A stretch of DNA of 64,000 nt, taken from contig CAMPDV010001519.1 of assembly GCA_946699065.1 (NCBI GenBank), positions 1 through 64,000 of the forward strand. Direction: 5' to 3'. Positions 36,001-47,600 of the stretch are shown one piece after another. The translations under genes were made by a program, and so were the position numbers. Position 1 is the first letter of the stretch, and each line of letters opens with the position of its first letter. Source of the DNA: Loxodes magnus. Its lineage: Eukaryota; Ciliophora; Karyorelictea; Loxodida; Loxodidae. The notes beneath the pieces were generated by a model. That model did not search any database and was not told the origin of the DNA. It saw only the letters and a list, made by a program, of their open reading frames with translations.

Positions 36001-36252
36001 AAAAGAAGAAAGAATATCAGCTTAAGATTTACTAAAACTTAGAGATGAAAAGAAGTGATAAGTATTTAGAAAAGTGAGGAAGTAAAGTAAGAAAAGAAAA
36101 TAGAATTTCAGCTTTTAGAGTTACTAAAACTTAGAGATGAAAAGAAGTGATAAGTATTTAAAAAAGTGAGGAAGTAAAGTAAGAGAAGAAAATAGAATTT
36201 CAGCTTTTAGAGTTACTAAAACTTAGAGATGAAAAGAAGTGATAAGTATTTA
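33061..36252 (+). repeat. Irregular segment with a partial 5-monomer duplication
   Basis: Mixed A, B and C units. A five-monomer period is visible at 34149 and 34605 (456 bp): each copy starts with a GGAATTAAAG type B unit ending TTATAAG, then a B unit with AAATAG and ACTTAG, then a GTTAGGAAG unit; later units diverge. Private changes: CAGCTTTAGAG with one T fewer near 35468, TTTACGAATTAC near 35563 (CpG at 35566), GGAAGTGAAG near 35711 and TATTTAAAAAAG near 34785 and 36157. Confidence 0.7.
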
Positions 36253-36343
36253 GAAAAGTGAGGAAGTAAAGTAAGAAAAGAAGAAAGAATTACATTTTTA
36301 GAGTTACTAAAACTTAGATATTTAAAGAAGTTATAAGTATTTA
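36253..36343 (+). repeat. Divergent 'E' monomer 4 (91 bp)
   Basis: Same diagnostic changes, and again followed by GGAATTAAAG type B and GGAAGTAGAG type A units. The offset from E monomer 3 is 5310 bp, the same as for the TATTTAAAAAAG marker downstream, so the whole block moved together. Confidence 0.87.
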
Positions 36344-37350
36344 GAAAAGTGAGGAATTAAAGTAAGAAAAGAAGATAGAATATCAGCTTAAGATTTACTA
36401 AAACATAGAGATAAAAAGAAGTTATAAGTATTTAGAAAAGTGAGGAAGTAGAGTAAGAAAAGAAAATAGAATTTCAGCTTTTAGAGTTACTAAAACATAG
36501 AGATAAAAAGAAGTTATAAGTATTTAGAAAAGTGAGGAAGTAAAGTAAGAAAAGAAGATAGAATATCAGCTTTTAGAGTTACTAAAACTTAGAGATGAAA
36601 AGAAGTGATAAGTATTTAAAAAAGTGAGGAAGTAAAGTAAGAAAAGAAAATAGAATTTCAGCTTTTAGAGTTACTAAAACTTAGAGATAAAAAGAAGTGA
36701 TAAGTATTTAGAAAAGTGAGGAAGTAAAGAAAGAAAAGAAGATAGAATATCAGCTTAAGATTTACTAAAACATAGAGATAAAAAGAAGTGATAAGTATTT
36801 AGAAAAGTGAGGAAGTAAAGTAAGAAAAGAAGAAAGAATATCAGCTTTTGAGTTACAAAAACTTAGAGATAAAAAGAAGTAATAAGTATTTAGAAAAGTG
36901 AGGAAGTAAAGTAAGAAAAGAAGAAAGAATTTCAGCTTTTGAGTTACTAAAACTTAGAGATAAAAAGAAGTGATAAGTATTTAGAAAAGTGAGGAAGTAA
37001 AGTAAGAAAAGAAAATAGAATTTCAGCTTTTAGAGTTACTAAAACTTAGAGATAAAAAGAAGTGATAAGTATTTAGAAAAGTGAGGAAGTAAAGTAAGAA
37101 AAGAAGATAGAATATCAGCTTTTAGAGTTACTAAAACTTAGAGATAAAAAGAAGTAATAAGTATTTAGAAAAGTGAGGAAGTAAAGTAAGAAAAGAAGAA
37201 AGAATTTCAGCTTTTAGAGTTACTAAAACATAGAGATAAAAAGAAGTGATAAGTATTTAGAAAAGTGAGGAAGTAAAGTAAGAGAAGAAAATAGAATTTC
37301 AGCTTTTAGAGTTACTAAAACTTAGAGATAAAAAGAAGTGATAAGTATTT
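36253..37350 (+). repeat. Second HOR family, copy 3 (partial, about 1.1 kb)
   Basis: Repeats the first twelve monomers of copy 2 at an offset of 5310 bp (E unit, GGAATTAAAG, GGAAGTAGAG, TATTTAAAAAAG at 36613, GAGTTACAAAAAC). It ends at 37350, where the expected AAAGAAAG type C unit is replaced by a GTTAGGAAG unit. The latter part overlaps a block that is repeated again at 40001. Confidence 0.8.
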
Positions 37351-37626
37351 AGAAAAGTTAGGAAGTAAAGTAAGAAAAGAAGAAAGAATATCAGCTTTTG
37401 AGTTACAAAAACTTAGAGATAAAAAGAAGTAATAAGTATTTAGAAAAGTGAGGAAGTAAAGTAAGAAAAGAAAATAGAATTTCAGCTTTTAGAGTTACTA
37501 AAACATAGAGATAAAAAGAAGTTATAAGTATTTAGAAAAGTGAGGAAGTAAAGTAAGAAAAGAAAATAGAATATCAGCTTTTAGAGTTACTAAAACTTAG
37601 AGATAAAAAGAAGTGATAAGTATTTA
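36984..37626 (+). repeat. 7-monomer block, copy 1 (643 bp; partner at 40001)
   Basis: Order: A with AAATAG; A with GATAG ending GTAATAAG; A with GAAAG and ACATAG; A with AAGAGAAG; C with GTTAGGAAG and GAGTTACAAAAAC; A with AAATAG and ACATAG ending TTATAAG; A with AAATAG and AATATC. It recurs 3017 bp (33 monomers) downstream: GTTAGG has its first T of TT at 37358 and 40375. Confidence 0.8.
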
Positions 37627-38813
37627 GAAAAGTGAGGAAGTGAAGTAAGAAAAGAAGATAGAATATCAGCTTTTGAGTTACTAAAACTTAGAGATAAAAA
37701 GAAGTGATAAGTATTTAGAAAAGTGAGGAAGTAAAGTAAGAAAAGAAGAAAGAATATCAGCTTAAGATTTACTAAAACATAGAGATAAAAAGAAGTAATA
37801 AGTATTTAGAAAAGTGAGGAAGTAAAGTAAGAAAAGAAAATAGAATTTCAGCTTAAGATTTACTAAAACATAGAGATAAAAAGAAGTTATAAGTATTTAG
37901 AAAAGTGAGCAAGTAAAGTAAGAGAAGAAAATAGAATTTCAGCTTTTAGAATTACTAAAACTTAGAGATAAAAAGAAGTGATAAGTATTTAGAAAAGTGA
38001 GGAAGTAAAGTAAGAAAAGAAAATAGAATTTCAGCTTAAGATTTACTAAAACATAGAGATAAAAAGAAGTAATAAGTATTTAGAAAAGTGAGGAAGTAAA
38101 GAAAGAAAAGAAGAAAGAATATCAGCTTAAGATTTACTAAAACATAGAGATAAAAAGAAGTGATAAGTATTTAGAAAAGTGAGGAAGTAAAGTAAGAAAA
38201 GAAGAAAGAATATCAGCTTAAGATTTACTAAAACATAGAGATAAAAAGAAGTGATAAGTATTTAGAAAAGTGAGGAAGTAAAGTAAGAAAAGAAGATAGA
38301 ATATCAGTTTAAGATTTACTAAAACATAGAGATAAAAAGAAGTGATAAGTATTTAGAAAAGTGAGGAAGTAAAGTAAGAAAAGAAGAAAGAATATCAGCT
38401 TAAGATTTACTAAAACATAGAGATAAAAAGAAGTGATAAGTATTTAGAAAAGTGAGGAAGTAAAGTAAGAAAAGAAAATAGAATTTCAGCTTTTAGAATT
38501 ACTAAAACTTAGAGATAAAAAGAAGTGATAAGTATTTAGAAAAGTGAGGAAGTAAAGTAAGAAAAGAAGAAAGAATATCAGTTTAAGATTTACTAAAACA
38601 TAGAGATAAAAAGAAGTAATAAGTATTTAGAAAAGTGAGGAAGTAAAGAAAGAAAAAAAGAAAGAATATCAGCTTTTAGAGTTACTAAAACATAGAGATA
38701 AAAAGAAGTGATAAGTATTTAGAAAAGTGAGGAAGTAAAGAAAGAAAAGAAGAAAGAATTTCAGCTTTTAGAATTACTAAAACTTAGAGATAAAAAGAAG
38801 TTATAAGTATTTA
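37535..38813 (+). repeat. Third HOR family, unit 1 (14 monomers, 1279 bp)
   Basis: Markers: GGAAGTGAAG in the second unit, the rare GTGAGCAAG (C at 37910), CAGTTTAAG at two B units, and AAAGAAAAAAAG near 38650. All return 1279 bp later (GTGAGCAAG C at 39189). 1279 equals five 92-bp and nine 91-bp units, so this unit is rich in type B. Confidence 0.86.
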
Positions 38814-40000
38814 GAAAAGTGAGGAAGTAAAGTAAGAAAAGAAAATAGAATATCAGCTTTTAGAGTTACTAAAACTTAGAGATAAAAAGAAGTGATAAGT
38901 ATTTAGAAAAGTGAGGAAGTGAAGTAAGAAAAGAAGATAGAATATCAGCTTTTGAGTTACTAAAACTTAGAGATAAAAAGAAGTGATAAGTATTTAGAAA
39001 AGTGAGGAAGTAAAGTAAGAAAAGAAGAAAGAATATCAGCTTAAGATTTACTAAAACATAGAGATAAAAAGAAGTAATAAGTATTTAGAAAAGTGAGGAA
39101 GTAAAGTAAGAAAAGAAAATAGAATTTCAGCTTAAGATTTACTAAAACATAGAGATAAAAAGAAGTTATAAGTATTTAGAAAAGTGAGCAAGTAAAGTAA
39201 GAGAAGAAAATAGAATTTCAGCTTTTAGAATTACTAAAACTTAGAGATAAAAAGAAGTGATAAGTATTTAGAAAAGTGAGGAAGTAAAGTAAGAAAAGAA
39301 AATAGAATTTCAGCTTAAGATTTACTAAAACATAGAGATAAAAAGAAGTAATAAGTATTTAGAAAAGTGAGGAAGTAAAGAAAGAAAAGAAGAAAGAATA
39401 TCAGCTTAAGATTTACTAAAACATAGAGATAAAAAGAAGTGATAAGTATTTAGAAAAGTGAGGAAGTAAAGTAAGAAAAGAAGAAAGAATATCAGCTTAA
39501 GATTTACTAAAACATAGAGATAAAAAGAAGTGATAAGTATTTAGAAAAGTGAGGAAGTAAAGTAAGAAAAGAAGATAGAATATCAGTTTAAGATTTACTA
39601 AAACATAGAGATAAAAAGAAGTGATAAGTATTTAGAAAAGTGAGGAAGTAAAGTAAGAAAAGAAGAAAGAATATCAGCTTAAGATTTACTAAAACATAGA
39701 GATAAAAAGAAGTGATAAGTATTTAGAAAAGTGAGGAAGTAAAGTAAGAAAAGAAAATAGAATTTCAGCTTTTAGAATTACTAAAACTTAGAGATAAAAA
39801 GAAGTGATAAGTATTTAGAAAAGTGAGGAAGTAAAGTAAGAAAAGAAGAAAGAATATCAGTTTAAGATTTACTAAAACATAGAGATAAAAAGAAGTAATA
39901 AGTATTTAGAAAAGTGAGGAAGTAAAGAAAGAAAAAAAGAAAGAATATCAGCTTTTAGAGTTACTAAAACATAGAGATAAAAAGAAGTGATAAGTATTTA
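38814..40000 (+). repeat. Third HOR family, unit 2 (13 of 14 monomers)
   Basis: Tandem copy of unit 1 at 1279 bp with the same rare markers. The fourteenth monomer is replaced: at 40001 the sequence switches to the block also found at 36984. The switch is at a monomer boundary. Confidence 0.85.
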
Positions 40001-40643
40001 GAAAAGTGAGGAAGTAAAGAAAGAAAAGAAAATAGAATTTCAGCTTTTAGAGTTACTAAAACTTAGAGATAAAAAGAAGTGATAAGTATTTAGAAAAGTG
40101 AGGAAGTAAAGTAAGAAAAGAAGATAGAATATCAGCTTTTAGAGTTACTAAAACTTAGAGATAAAAAGAAGTAATAAGTATTTAGAAAAGTGAGGAAGTA
40201 AAGTAAGAAAAGAAGAAAGAATTTCAGCTTTTAGAGTTACTAAAACATAGAGATAAAAAGAAGTGATAAGTATTTAGAAAAGTGAGGAAGTAAAGTAAGA
40301 GAAGAAAATAGAATTTCAGCTTTTAGAGTTACTAAAACTTAGAGATAAAAAGAAGTGATAAGTATTTAGAAAAGTTAGGAAGTAAAGTAAGAAAAGAAGA
40401 AAGAATATCAGCTTTTGAGTTACAAAAACTTAGAGATAAAAAGAAGTAATAAGTATTTAGAAAAGTGAGGAAGTAAAGTAAGAAAAGAAAATAGAATTTC
40501 AGCTTTTAGAGTTACTAAAACATAGAGATAAAAAGAAGTTATAAGTATTTAGAAAAGTGAGGAAGTAAAGTAAGAAAAGAAAATAGAATATCAGCTTTTA
40601 GAGTTACTAAAACTTAGAGATAAAAAGAAGTGATAAGTATTTA
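40001..40643 (+). repeat. 7-monomer block, copy 2 (643 bp; partner at 36984)
   Basis: Same order as 36984-37626 at an offset of 3017 bp. Only the first unit differs visibly in its 5' part (AAAGAAAG), as expected if the junction lies inside or next to it. Because this block precedes the HOR3 unit at 37535, its recurrence starts a further HOR3 copy. Confidence 0.8.
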
Positions 40644-41390
40644 GAAAAGTGAGGAAGTGAAGTAAGAAAAGAAGATAGAATATCAGCTTTTAGAGTTACT
40701 AAAACTTAGAGATAAAAAGAAGTGATAAGTATTTAGAAAAGTGAGGAATTAAAGTAAGAAAAGAAGATAGAATATCAGCTTAAGATTTACTAAAACTTAG
40801 AGATAAAAAGAAGTGATAAGTATTTAGAAAAGTGAGGAAGTAAAGTAAGAAAAGAAAATAGAATTTCAGCTTAAGATTTACTAAAACATAGAGATAAAAA
40901 GAAGTGATAAGTATTTAGAAAAGTGAGGAAGTAAAGTAAGAGAAGAAAATAGAATTTCAGCTTTTAGAATTACTAAAACTTAGAGATAAAAAGAAGTGAT
41001 AAGTATTTAGAAAAGTGAGGAAGTAAAGTAAGAAAAGAAAATAGAATTTCAGCTTAAGATTTACTAAAACATAGAGATAAAAAGAAGTAATAAGTATTTA
41101 GAAAAGTGAGGAAGTAAAGAAAGAAAAGAAGAAAGAATATCAGCTTAAGATTTACTAAAACATAGAGATAAAAAGAAGTGATAAGTATTTAGAAAAGTGA
41201 GGAAGTAAAGTAAGAAAAGAAGATAGAATATCAGTTTAAGATTTACTAAAACATAGAGATAAAAAGAAGTGATAAGTATTTAGAAAAGTGAGGAAGTAAA
41301 GTAAGAAAAGAAGAAAGAATATCAGCTTAAGATTTACTAAAACATAGAGATAAAAAGAAGTGATAAGTATTTAGAAAAGTGAGGAAGTAA
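40552..41390 (+). repeat. Third HOR family, unit 3 (degenerate)
   Basis: Starts with the AAATAG/AATATC type A unit and GGAAGTGAAG unit as in units 1 and 2, then a GGAATTAAAG type B unit, an AAGAGAAG A' unit, B units and a CAGTTTAAG unit (near 41233). GTGAGCAAG is absent and one B unit is missing, so this is a diverged or recombined copy. Related partial orders continue near 42.5-44.2 kb, with GTGAGCAAG again at 43209 and CAGTTTAAG near 43882. Confidence 0.7.
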
Positions 41391-42550
41391 AGAAAGAAAA
41401 GAAGAAAGAATTTCAGCTTTTAGAGTTACTAAAACTTAGAGATAAAAAGAAGTGATAAGTATTTAGAAAAGTGAGGAAGTAAAGTAAGAAAAGAAAATAG
41501 AATTTCAGCTTAAGATTTACTAAAACATAGAGATAAAAAGAAGTGATAAGTATTTAGAAAAGTGAGGAAGTAAAGTAAGAAAAGAAGAAAGAATTTCAGC
41601 TTTTGAGTTACTAAAACTTAGAGATGAAAAGAAGTGATAAGTATTTAGAAAAGTGAGGAAGTAAAGTAAGAAAAGAAGATAGAATTTCAGCTTTTGAGTT
41701 ACTAAAACTTAGAGATAAAAAGAAGTGATAAGTATTTAGAAAAGTGAGGAAGTAAAGTATAAAAAGAAGAAAGAATTTCAGCTTTTAGAATTACTAAAAC
41801 ATAGAGATAAAAAGAAGTGATAAGTATTTAGAAAAGTGAGGAAGTAAAGTAAGAAAAGAAGAAAGAATATCAGCTTAAGATTTACTAAAACATAGAGATA
41901 AAAAGAAGTGATAAGTATTTAGAAAAGTGAGGAAGTAAAGTAAGAAAAGAAGAAAGAATTTCAGCTTTTGAGTTACTAAAACTTAGAGATAAAAAGAAGT
42001 GATAAGTATTTAGAAAAGTGAGGAAGTAAAGTAAGAGAAGAAAATAGAATTTCAGCTTTTGAGTTACTAAAACTTAGAGATAAAAAGAAGTGATAAGTAT
42101 TTAGAAAAGTGAGGAAGTAAAGTAAGAAAAGAAAATAGAATTTCAGCTTTTGAGTTACAAAAACTCAGAGATAAAAAGAAGTGATAAGTATTTAGAAAAG
42201 TGAGGAAGTAAAGTAAGTAAAGAAGATAGAATATCAGCTTTTAGAGTTACTAAAACTTAGAGATAAAAAGAAGTGATAAGTATTTAGAAAAGTGAGGAAT
42301 TAAAGTAAGAAAAGAAGATAGAATATCAGCTTAAGATTTACTAAAACTTAGAGATAAAAAGAAGTGATAAGTATTTAGAAAAGTGAGGAAGTAAAGTAAG
42401 AAAAGAAGAAAGAATTTCAGCTTTTGAGTTACTAAAACTTAGAGATAAAAAGAAGTGATAAGTATTTAGAAAAGTGAGGAAGTAAAGTAAGAAAAGAAGA
42501 AAGAATATCAGCTTAAGATTTACTAAAACATAGAGATAAAAAGAAGTAAT
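41192..42550 (+). repeat. Segment duplicated at 45.7-47.6 kb, copy 1
   Basis: Starts with a GATAG type B unit carrying CAGTTTAAG. Further markers: AGTATAAAAAGAAG (T at 41758), C with GAGTTACAAAAACTCAG, then a unit with AAGTAAGTAAAG (42211) and a GGAATTAAAG type B unit. The left part recurs at an offset of 4477 bp; the right part at 5115 bp (AAGTAAGTAA at 47326). The difference, 638 bp, is a 7-monomer expansion in the second copy. The right edge is approximate. Confidence 0.78.
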
Positions 42551-45500
42551 AAGTATTTAGAAAAGTGAGGAAGTAAAGTAAGAAAAGAAAATAGAATTTC
42601 AGCTTAAGATTTACTAAAACATAGAGATAAAAAGAAGTGATAAGTATTTAGAAAAGTGAGGAAGTAAAGTAAGAGAAGAAAATAGAATTTCAGCTTTTAG
42701 AATTACTAAAACTTAGAGATAAAAAGAAGTGATAAGTATTTAGAAAAGTGAGGAAGTAAAGTAAGAAAAGAAAATAGAATTTCAGCTTAAGATTTACTAA
42801 AACATAGAGATAAAAAGAAGTAATAAGTATTTAGAAAAGTGAGGAAGTAAAGAAAGAAAAGAAGAAAGAATATCAGCTTTTAGAGTTACTAAAACATAGA
42901 GATAAAAAGAAGTGATAAGTATTTAGAAAAGTGAGGAAGTAAAGTAAGAAAAGAAGAAAGAATATCAGCTTAAGATTTACTAAAACATAGAGATAAAAAG
43001 AAGTGATAAGTATTTAGAAAAGTGAGGAAGTAAAGTAAGAAAAGAAGAAAGAATATCAGCTTTTGAGTTACTAAAACTTAGAGATGAAAAGAAGTAATAA
43101 GTATTTAGAAAAGTGAGGAAGTAAAGTAAGAAAAGAAAATAGAATTTCAGCTTAAGATTTACTAAAACATAGAGATAAAAAGAAGTTATAAGTATTTAGA
43201 AAAGTGAGCAAGTAAAGTAAGAGAAGAAAATAGAATTTCAGCTTTTAGAATTACTAAAACTTAGAGATAAAAAGAAGTGATAAGTATTTAGAAAAGTGAG
43301 GAAGTAAAGTAAGAAAAGAAGAAAGAATATCAGCTTAAGATTTACTAAAACATAGAGATAAAAAGAAGTAATAAGTATTTAGAAAAGTGAGGAAGTAAAG
43401 AAAGAAAAAAAGAAAGAATATCAGCTTTTAGAGTTACTAAAACATAGAGATAAAAAGAAGTGATAAGTATTTAGAAAAGTGAGGAAGTAAAGAAAGAAAA
43501 GAAGAAAGAATTTCAGCTTTTAGAATTACTAAAACTTAGAGATAAAAAGAAGTTATAAGTATTTAGAAAAGTGAGGAAGTAAAGTAAGAAAAGAAGAAAG
43601 AATTTCAGCTTTTAGAATTACTAAAACATAGAGATAAAAAGAAGTGATAAGTATTTAGAAAAGTGAGGAAGTAAAGTAAGAAAAGAAGAAAGAATATCAG
43701 CTTAAGATTTACTAAAACATAGAGATAAAAAGAAGTGATAAGTATTTAGAAAAGTGAGGAAGTAAAGTAAGAAAAGAAGAAAGAATATCAGCTTAAGATT
43801 TACTAAAACATAGAGATAAAAAGAAGTGATAAGTATTTAGAAAAGTGAGGAAGTAAAGTAAGAAAAGAAGATAGAATATCAGTTTAAGATTTACTAAAAC
43901 ATAGAGATAAAAAGAAGTGATAAGTATTTAGAAAAGTGAGGAAGTAAAGTAAGAAAAGAAGAAAGAATATCAGCTTAAGATTTACTAAAACATAGAGATA
44001 AAAAGAAGTGATAAGTATTTAGAAAAGTGAGGAAGTAAAGAAAGAAAAGAAGAAAGAATTTCAGCTTTTAGAATTACTAAAACTTAGAGATAAAAAGAAG
44101 TGATAAGTATTTAGAAAAGTGAGGAAGTAAAGTAAGAAAAGAAGAAAGAATATCAGCTTAAGATTTACTAAAACATAGAGATAAAAAGAAGTAATAAGTA
44201 TTTAGAAAAGTGAGGAAGTAAAGAAAGAAAAAAAAAAAGAATATCAGCTTTTAGAGTTACTAAAACATAGAGATAAAAAGAAGTGATAAGTATTTAGAAA
44301 AGTGAGGAAGTAAAGAAAGAAAAGAAGAAAGAATTTCAGCTTTTAGAATTACTAAAACTTAGAGATAAAAAGAAGTTATAAGTATTTAGAAAAGTGAGGA
44401 AGTAAAGTAAGAAAAGAAGAAAGAATATCAGCTTAAGATTTACTAAAACATAGAGATAAAAAGAAGTAATAAGTATTTAGAAAAGTGAGGAAGTAAAGAA
44501 AGAAAAAAAGAAAGCTTATCAGCTTTTAGAGTTACTAAAACATAGAGATAAAAAGAAGTGATAAGTATTTAGAAAAGTGAGGAAGTAAAGAAAGAAAAGA
44601 AGAAAGAATATCAGCTTAAGATTTACTAAAACATAGAGATAAAAAGAAGTGATAAGTATTTAGAAAAGTGAGGAAGTAAAGTAAGAAAAGAAGATAGAAT
44701 ATCAGCTTTTAGAGTTACTAAAACTTAGAGATGAAAAGAAGTGATAAGTATTTAGAAAAGTGAGGAAGTAAAGTAAGAAAAGAAAATAGAATTTCAGCTT
44801 TTAGAGTTACTAAAACTTAGAGATAAAAAGAAGTTATAAGTATTTAGAAAAGTGAGGAAGTAAAGAAAGAAAAAAAGAAAGAATATCAGCTTTTGAGTTA
44901 CTAAAACTTAGAGATGAAAAGAAGTGATAAGTATTTAAAAAAGTGAGGAAGTAAAGTAAGAAAAGAAAATAGAATTTCAGCTTTTAGAGTTACTAAAACT
45001 TAGAGATAAAAAGAAGTTATAAGTATTTAGAAAAGTGAGGAAGTAAAGAAAGAAAAAAAGAAAGAATATCAGCTTTTAGAGTTACTAAAACATAGAGATA
45101 AAAAGAAGTGATAAGTATTTAGAAAAGTGAGGAAGTAAAGAAAGAAAAGAAGAAAGAATATCAGCTTAAGATTTACTAAAACATAGAGATAAAAAGAAGT
45201 GATAAGTATTTAGAAAAGTGAGGAAGTAAAGTAAGAAAAGAAGATAGAATATCAGCTTTTAGAGTTACTAAAACTTAGAGATAAAAAGAAGTTATAAGTA
45301 TTTAGAAAAGTGAGGAAGTAAAGTAAGAAAAGAAAATAGAATATCAGCTTAAGATTTACTAAAACATAGAGATAAAAAGAAGTGATAAGTATTTAGAAAA
45401 GTGAGGAAGTAAAGTAAGAAAAGAAGATAGAATTTCAGCTTTTGAGTTACTAAAACTTAGAGATGAAAAGAAGTGATAAGTATTTAGAAAAGTGAGGAAG

Positions 45501-45668
45501 TAAAGTAAGAAAAGAAGAAAGAATATCAGCTTTTGAGTTACAAAAACTTAGAGATAAAAAGAAGTAATAAGTATTTAGAAAAGTGAGGAAGTAAAGTAAG
45601 AAAAGAAGAAAGAATATCAGCTTAAGATTTACTAAAACATAGAGATAAAAAGAAGTGATAAGTATTTA
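42551..45668 (+). repeat. Mixed segment with HOR3 remnants
   Basis: About 34 monomers. Contains GTGAGCAAG at 43209, CAGTTTAAG near 43882 and several AAAGAAAAAAAG units (near 43400, 44230, 44505, 44870, 45050). One of these has an uninterrupted A11 run at 44228-44238. A local repeat of the order 'AAAGAAAAAAAG A or C, GATGAAAAG or B, AAATAG A ending TTATAAG' is visible at 44.5-45.3 kb. One unit has AAAGCTTATC instead of AAAGAATATC near 44512, which creates AAGCTT. Confidence 0.7.
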
Positions 45669-46033
45669 GAAAAGTGAGGAAGTAAAGTAAGAAAAGAAGA
45701 TAGAATATCAGTTTAAGATTTACTAAAACATAGAGATAAAAAGAAGTGATAAGTATTTAGAAAAGTGAGGAAGTAAAGTAAGAAAAGAAGAAAGAATATC
45801 AGCTTAAGATTTACTAAAACATAGAGATAAAAAGAAGTGATAAGTATTTAGAAAAGTGAGGAAGTAAAGAAAGAAAAGAAGAAAGAATTTCAGCTTTTAG
45901 AGTTACTAAAACTTAGAGATAAAAAGAAGTGATAAGTATTTAGAAAAGTGAGGAAGTAAAGTAAGAAAAGAAGAAAGAATATCAGCTTAAGATTTACTAA
46001 AACATAGAGATAAAAAGAAGTGATAAGTATTTA

Positions 46034-46671
46034 GAAAAGTGAGGAAGTAAAGTAAGAAAAGAAGAAAGAATTTCAGCTTTTGAGTTACTAAAACTTAGAG
46101 ATGAAAAGAAGTGATAAGTATTTAGAAAAGTGAGGAAGTAAAGTAAGAAAAGAAGATAGAATTTCAGCTTTTGAGTTACTAAAACTTAGAGATAAAAAGA
46201 AGTGATAAGTATTTAGAAAAGTGAGGAAGTAAAGTATAAAAAGAAGAAAGAATTTCAGCTTTTAGAATTACTAAAACATAGAGATAAAAAGAAGTGATAA
46301 GTATTTAGAAAAGTGAGGAAGTAAAGTAAGAAAAGAAGAAAGAATATCAGCTTAAGATTTACTAAAACATAGAGATAAAAAGAAGTGATAAGTATTTAGA
46401 AAAGTGAGGAAGTAAAGTAAGAAAAGAAGAAAGAATTTCAGCTTTTGAGTTACTAAAACTTAGAGATAAAAAGAAGTGATAAGTATTTAGAAAAGTGAGG
46501 AAGTAAAGTAAGAGAAGAAAATAGAATTTCAGCTTTTGAGTTACTAAAACATAGAGATAAAAAGAAGTGATAAGTATTTAGAAAAGTGAGGAAGTAAAGT
46601 AAGAAAAGAAGAAAGAATATCAGCTTAAGATTTACTAAAACATAGAGATAAAAAGAAGTGATAAGTATTTA
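46034..46671 (+). repeat. 7-monomer tandem duplication, copy 1 (638 bp)
   Basis: Order: C with GATGAAAAG; C with GATAG; A' with AGTATAAAAAG and ACATAG; B; C; C with AAGAGAAG and ACATAG; B. 638 equals six 91-bp and one 92-bp monomer. Immediately followed by a matching copy. Confidence 0.83.
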
Positions 46672-47309
46672 GAAAAGTGAGGAAGTAAAGTAAGAAAAGA
46701 AGAAAGAATTTCAGCTTTTGAGTTACTAAAACTTAGAGATGAAAAGAAGTGATAAGTATTTAGAAAAGTGAGGAAGTAAAGTAAGAAAAGAAGATAGAAT
46801 TTCAGCTTTTGAGTTACTAAAACTTAGAGATAAAAAGAAGTGATAAGTATTTAGAAAAGTGAGGAAGTAAAGTATAAAAAGAAGAAAGAATTTCAGCTTT
46901 TAGAATTACTAAAACATAGAGATAAAAAGAAGTGATAAGTATTTAGAAAAGTGAGGAAGTAAAGTAAGAAAAGAAGAAAGAATATCAGCTTAAGATTTAC
47001 TAAAACATAGAGATAAAAAGAAGTGATAAGTATTTAGAAAAGTGAGGAAGTAAAGTAAGAAAAGAAGAAAGAATTTCAGCTTTTGAGTTACTAAAACTTA
47101 GAGATAAAAAGAAGTGATAAGTATTTAGAAAAGTGAGGAAGTAAAGTAAGAGAAGAAAATAGAATTTCAGCTTTTGAGTTACTAAAACATAGAGATAAAA
47201 AGAAGTGATAAGTATTTAGAAAAGTGAGGAAGTAAAGTAAGAAAAGAAAATAGAATTTCAGCTTTTGAGTTACAAAAACTCAGAGATAAAAAGAAGTGAT
47301 AAGTATTTA
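46672..47309 (+). repeat. 7-monomer tandem duplication, copy 2 (638 bp)
   Basis: First six units match the preceding block. The seventh is a C unit with AAATAG and GAGTTACAAAAACTCAG instead of B, the same as after the single block at 41557. The duplication therefore inserted six shared units plus a type B unit into an ancestral order like that at 41.6-42.2 kb. Confidence 0.8.
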
Positions 47310-47600
47310 GAAAAGTGAGGAAGTAAAGTAAGTAAAGAAGATAGAATATCAGCTTTTAGAGTTACTAAAACTTAGAGATAAAAAGAAGTGATAAGTATTT
47401 AGAAAAGTGAGGAATTAAAGTAAGAAAAGAAGATAGAATATCAGCTTAAGATTTACTAAAACTTAGAGATAAAAAGAAGTGATAAGTATTTAGAAAAGTG
47501 AGGAAGTAAAGTAAGAAAAGAAGAAAGAATTTCAGCTTTTGAGTTACTAAAACTTAGAGATAAAAAGAAGTGATAAGTATTTAGAAAAGTTAGGAAGTAA

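Larger units (their letters stand above)
45669..47600 (+). repeat. Segment duplicated from 41.2-42.5 kb, copy 2 with expansion
   Basis: Same order as 41192 onward, with the seven-monomer block present twice. The AGTATAAAAAG marker is at 46235 and 46873, against once at 41758. GAGTTACAAAAACTCAG (near 47265) and AAGTAAGTAAAG (47326) follow once, as in copy 1. One unit difference is seen: the AAGAGAAG type C unit has ACATAG here and ACTTAG in copy 1. The right edge is approximate. Confidence 0.78.

Noticed and set aside
41755-46880. TATA-box-like TATAAAAAG at 41758, 46235 and 46873
   Set aside because: It arises from a single G-to-T change in one monomer that was then copied with its block. There is no gene or other promoter element nearby.
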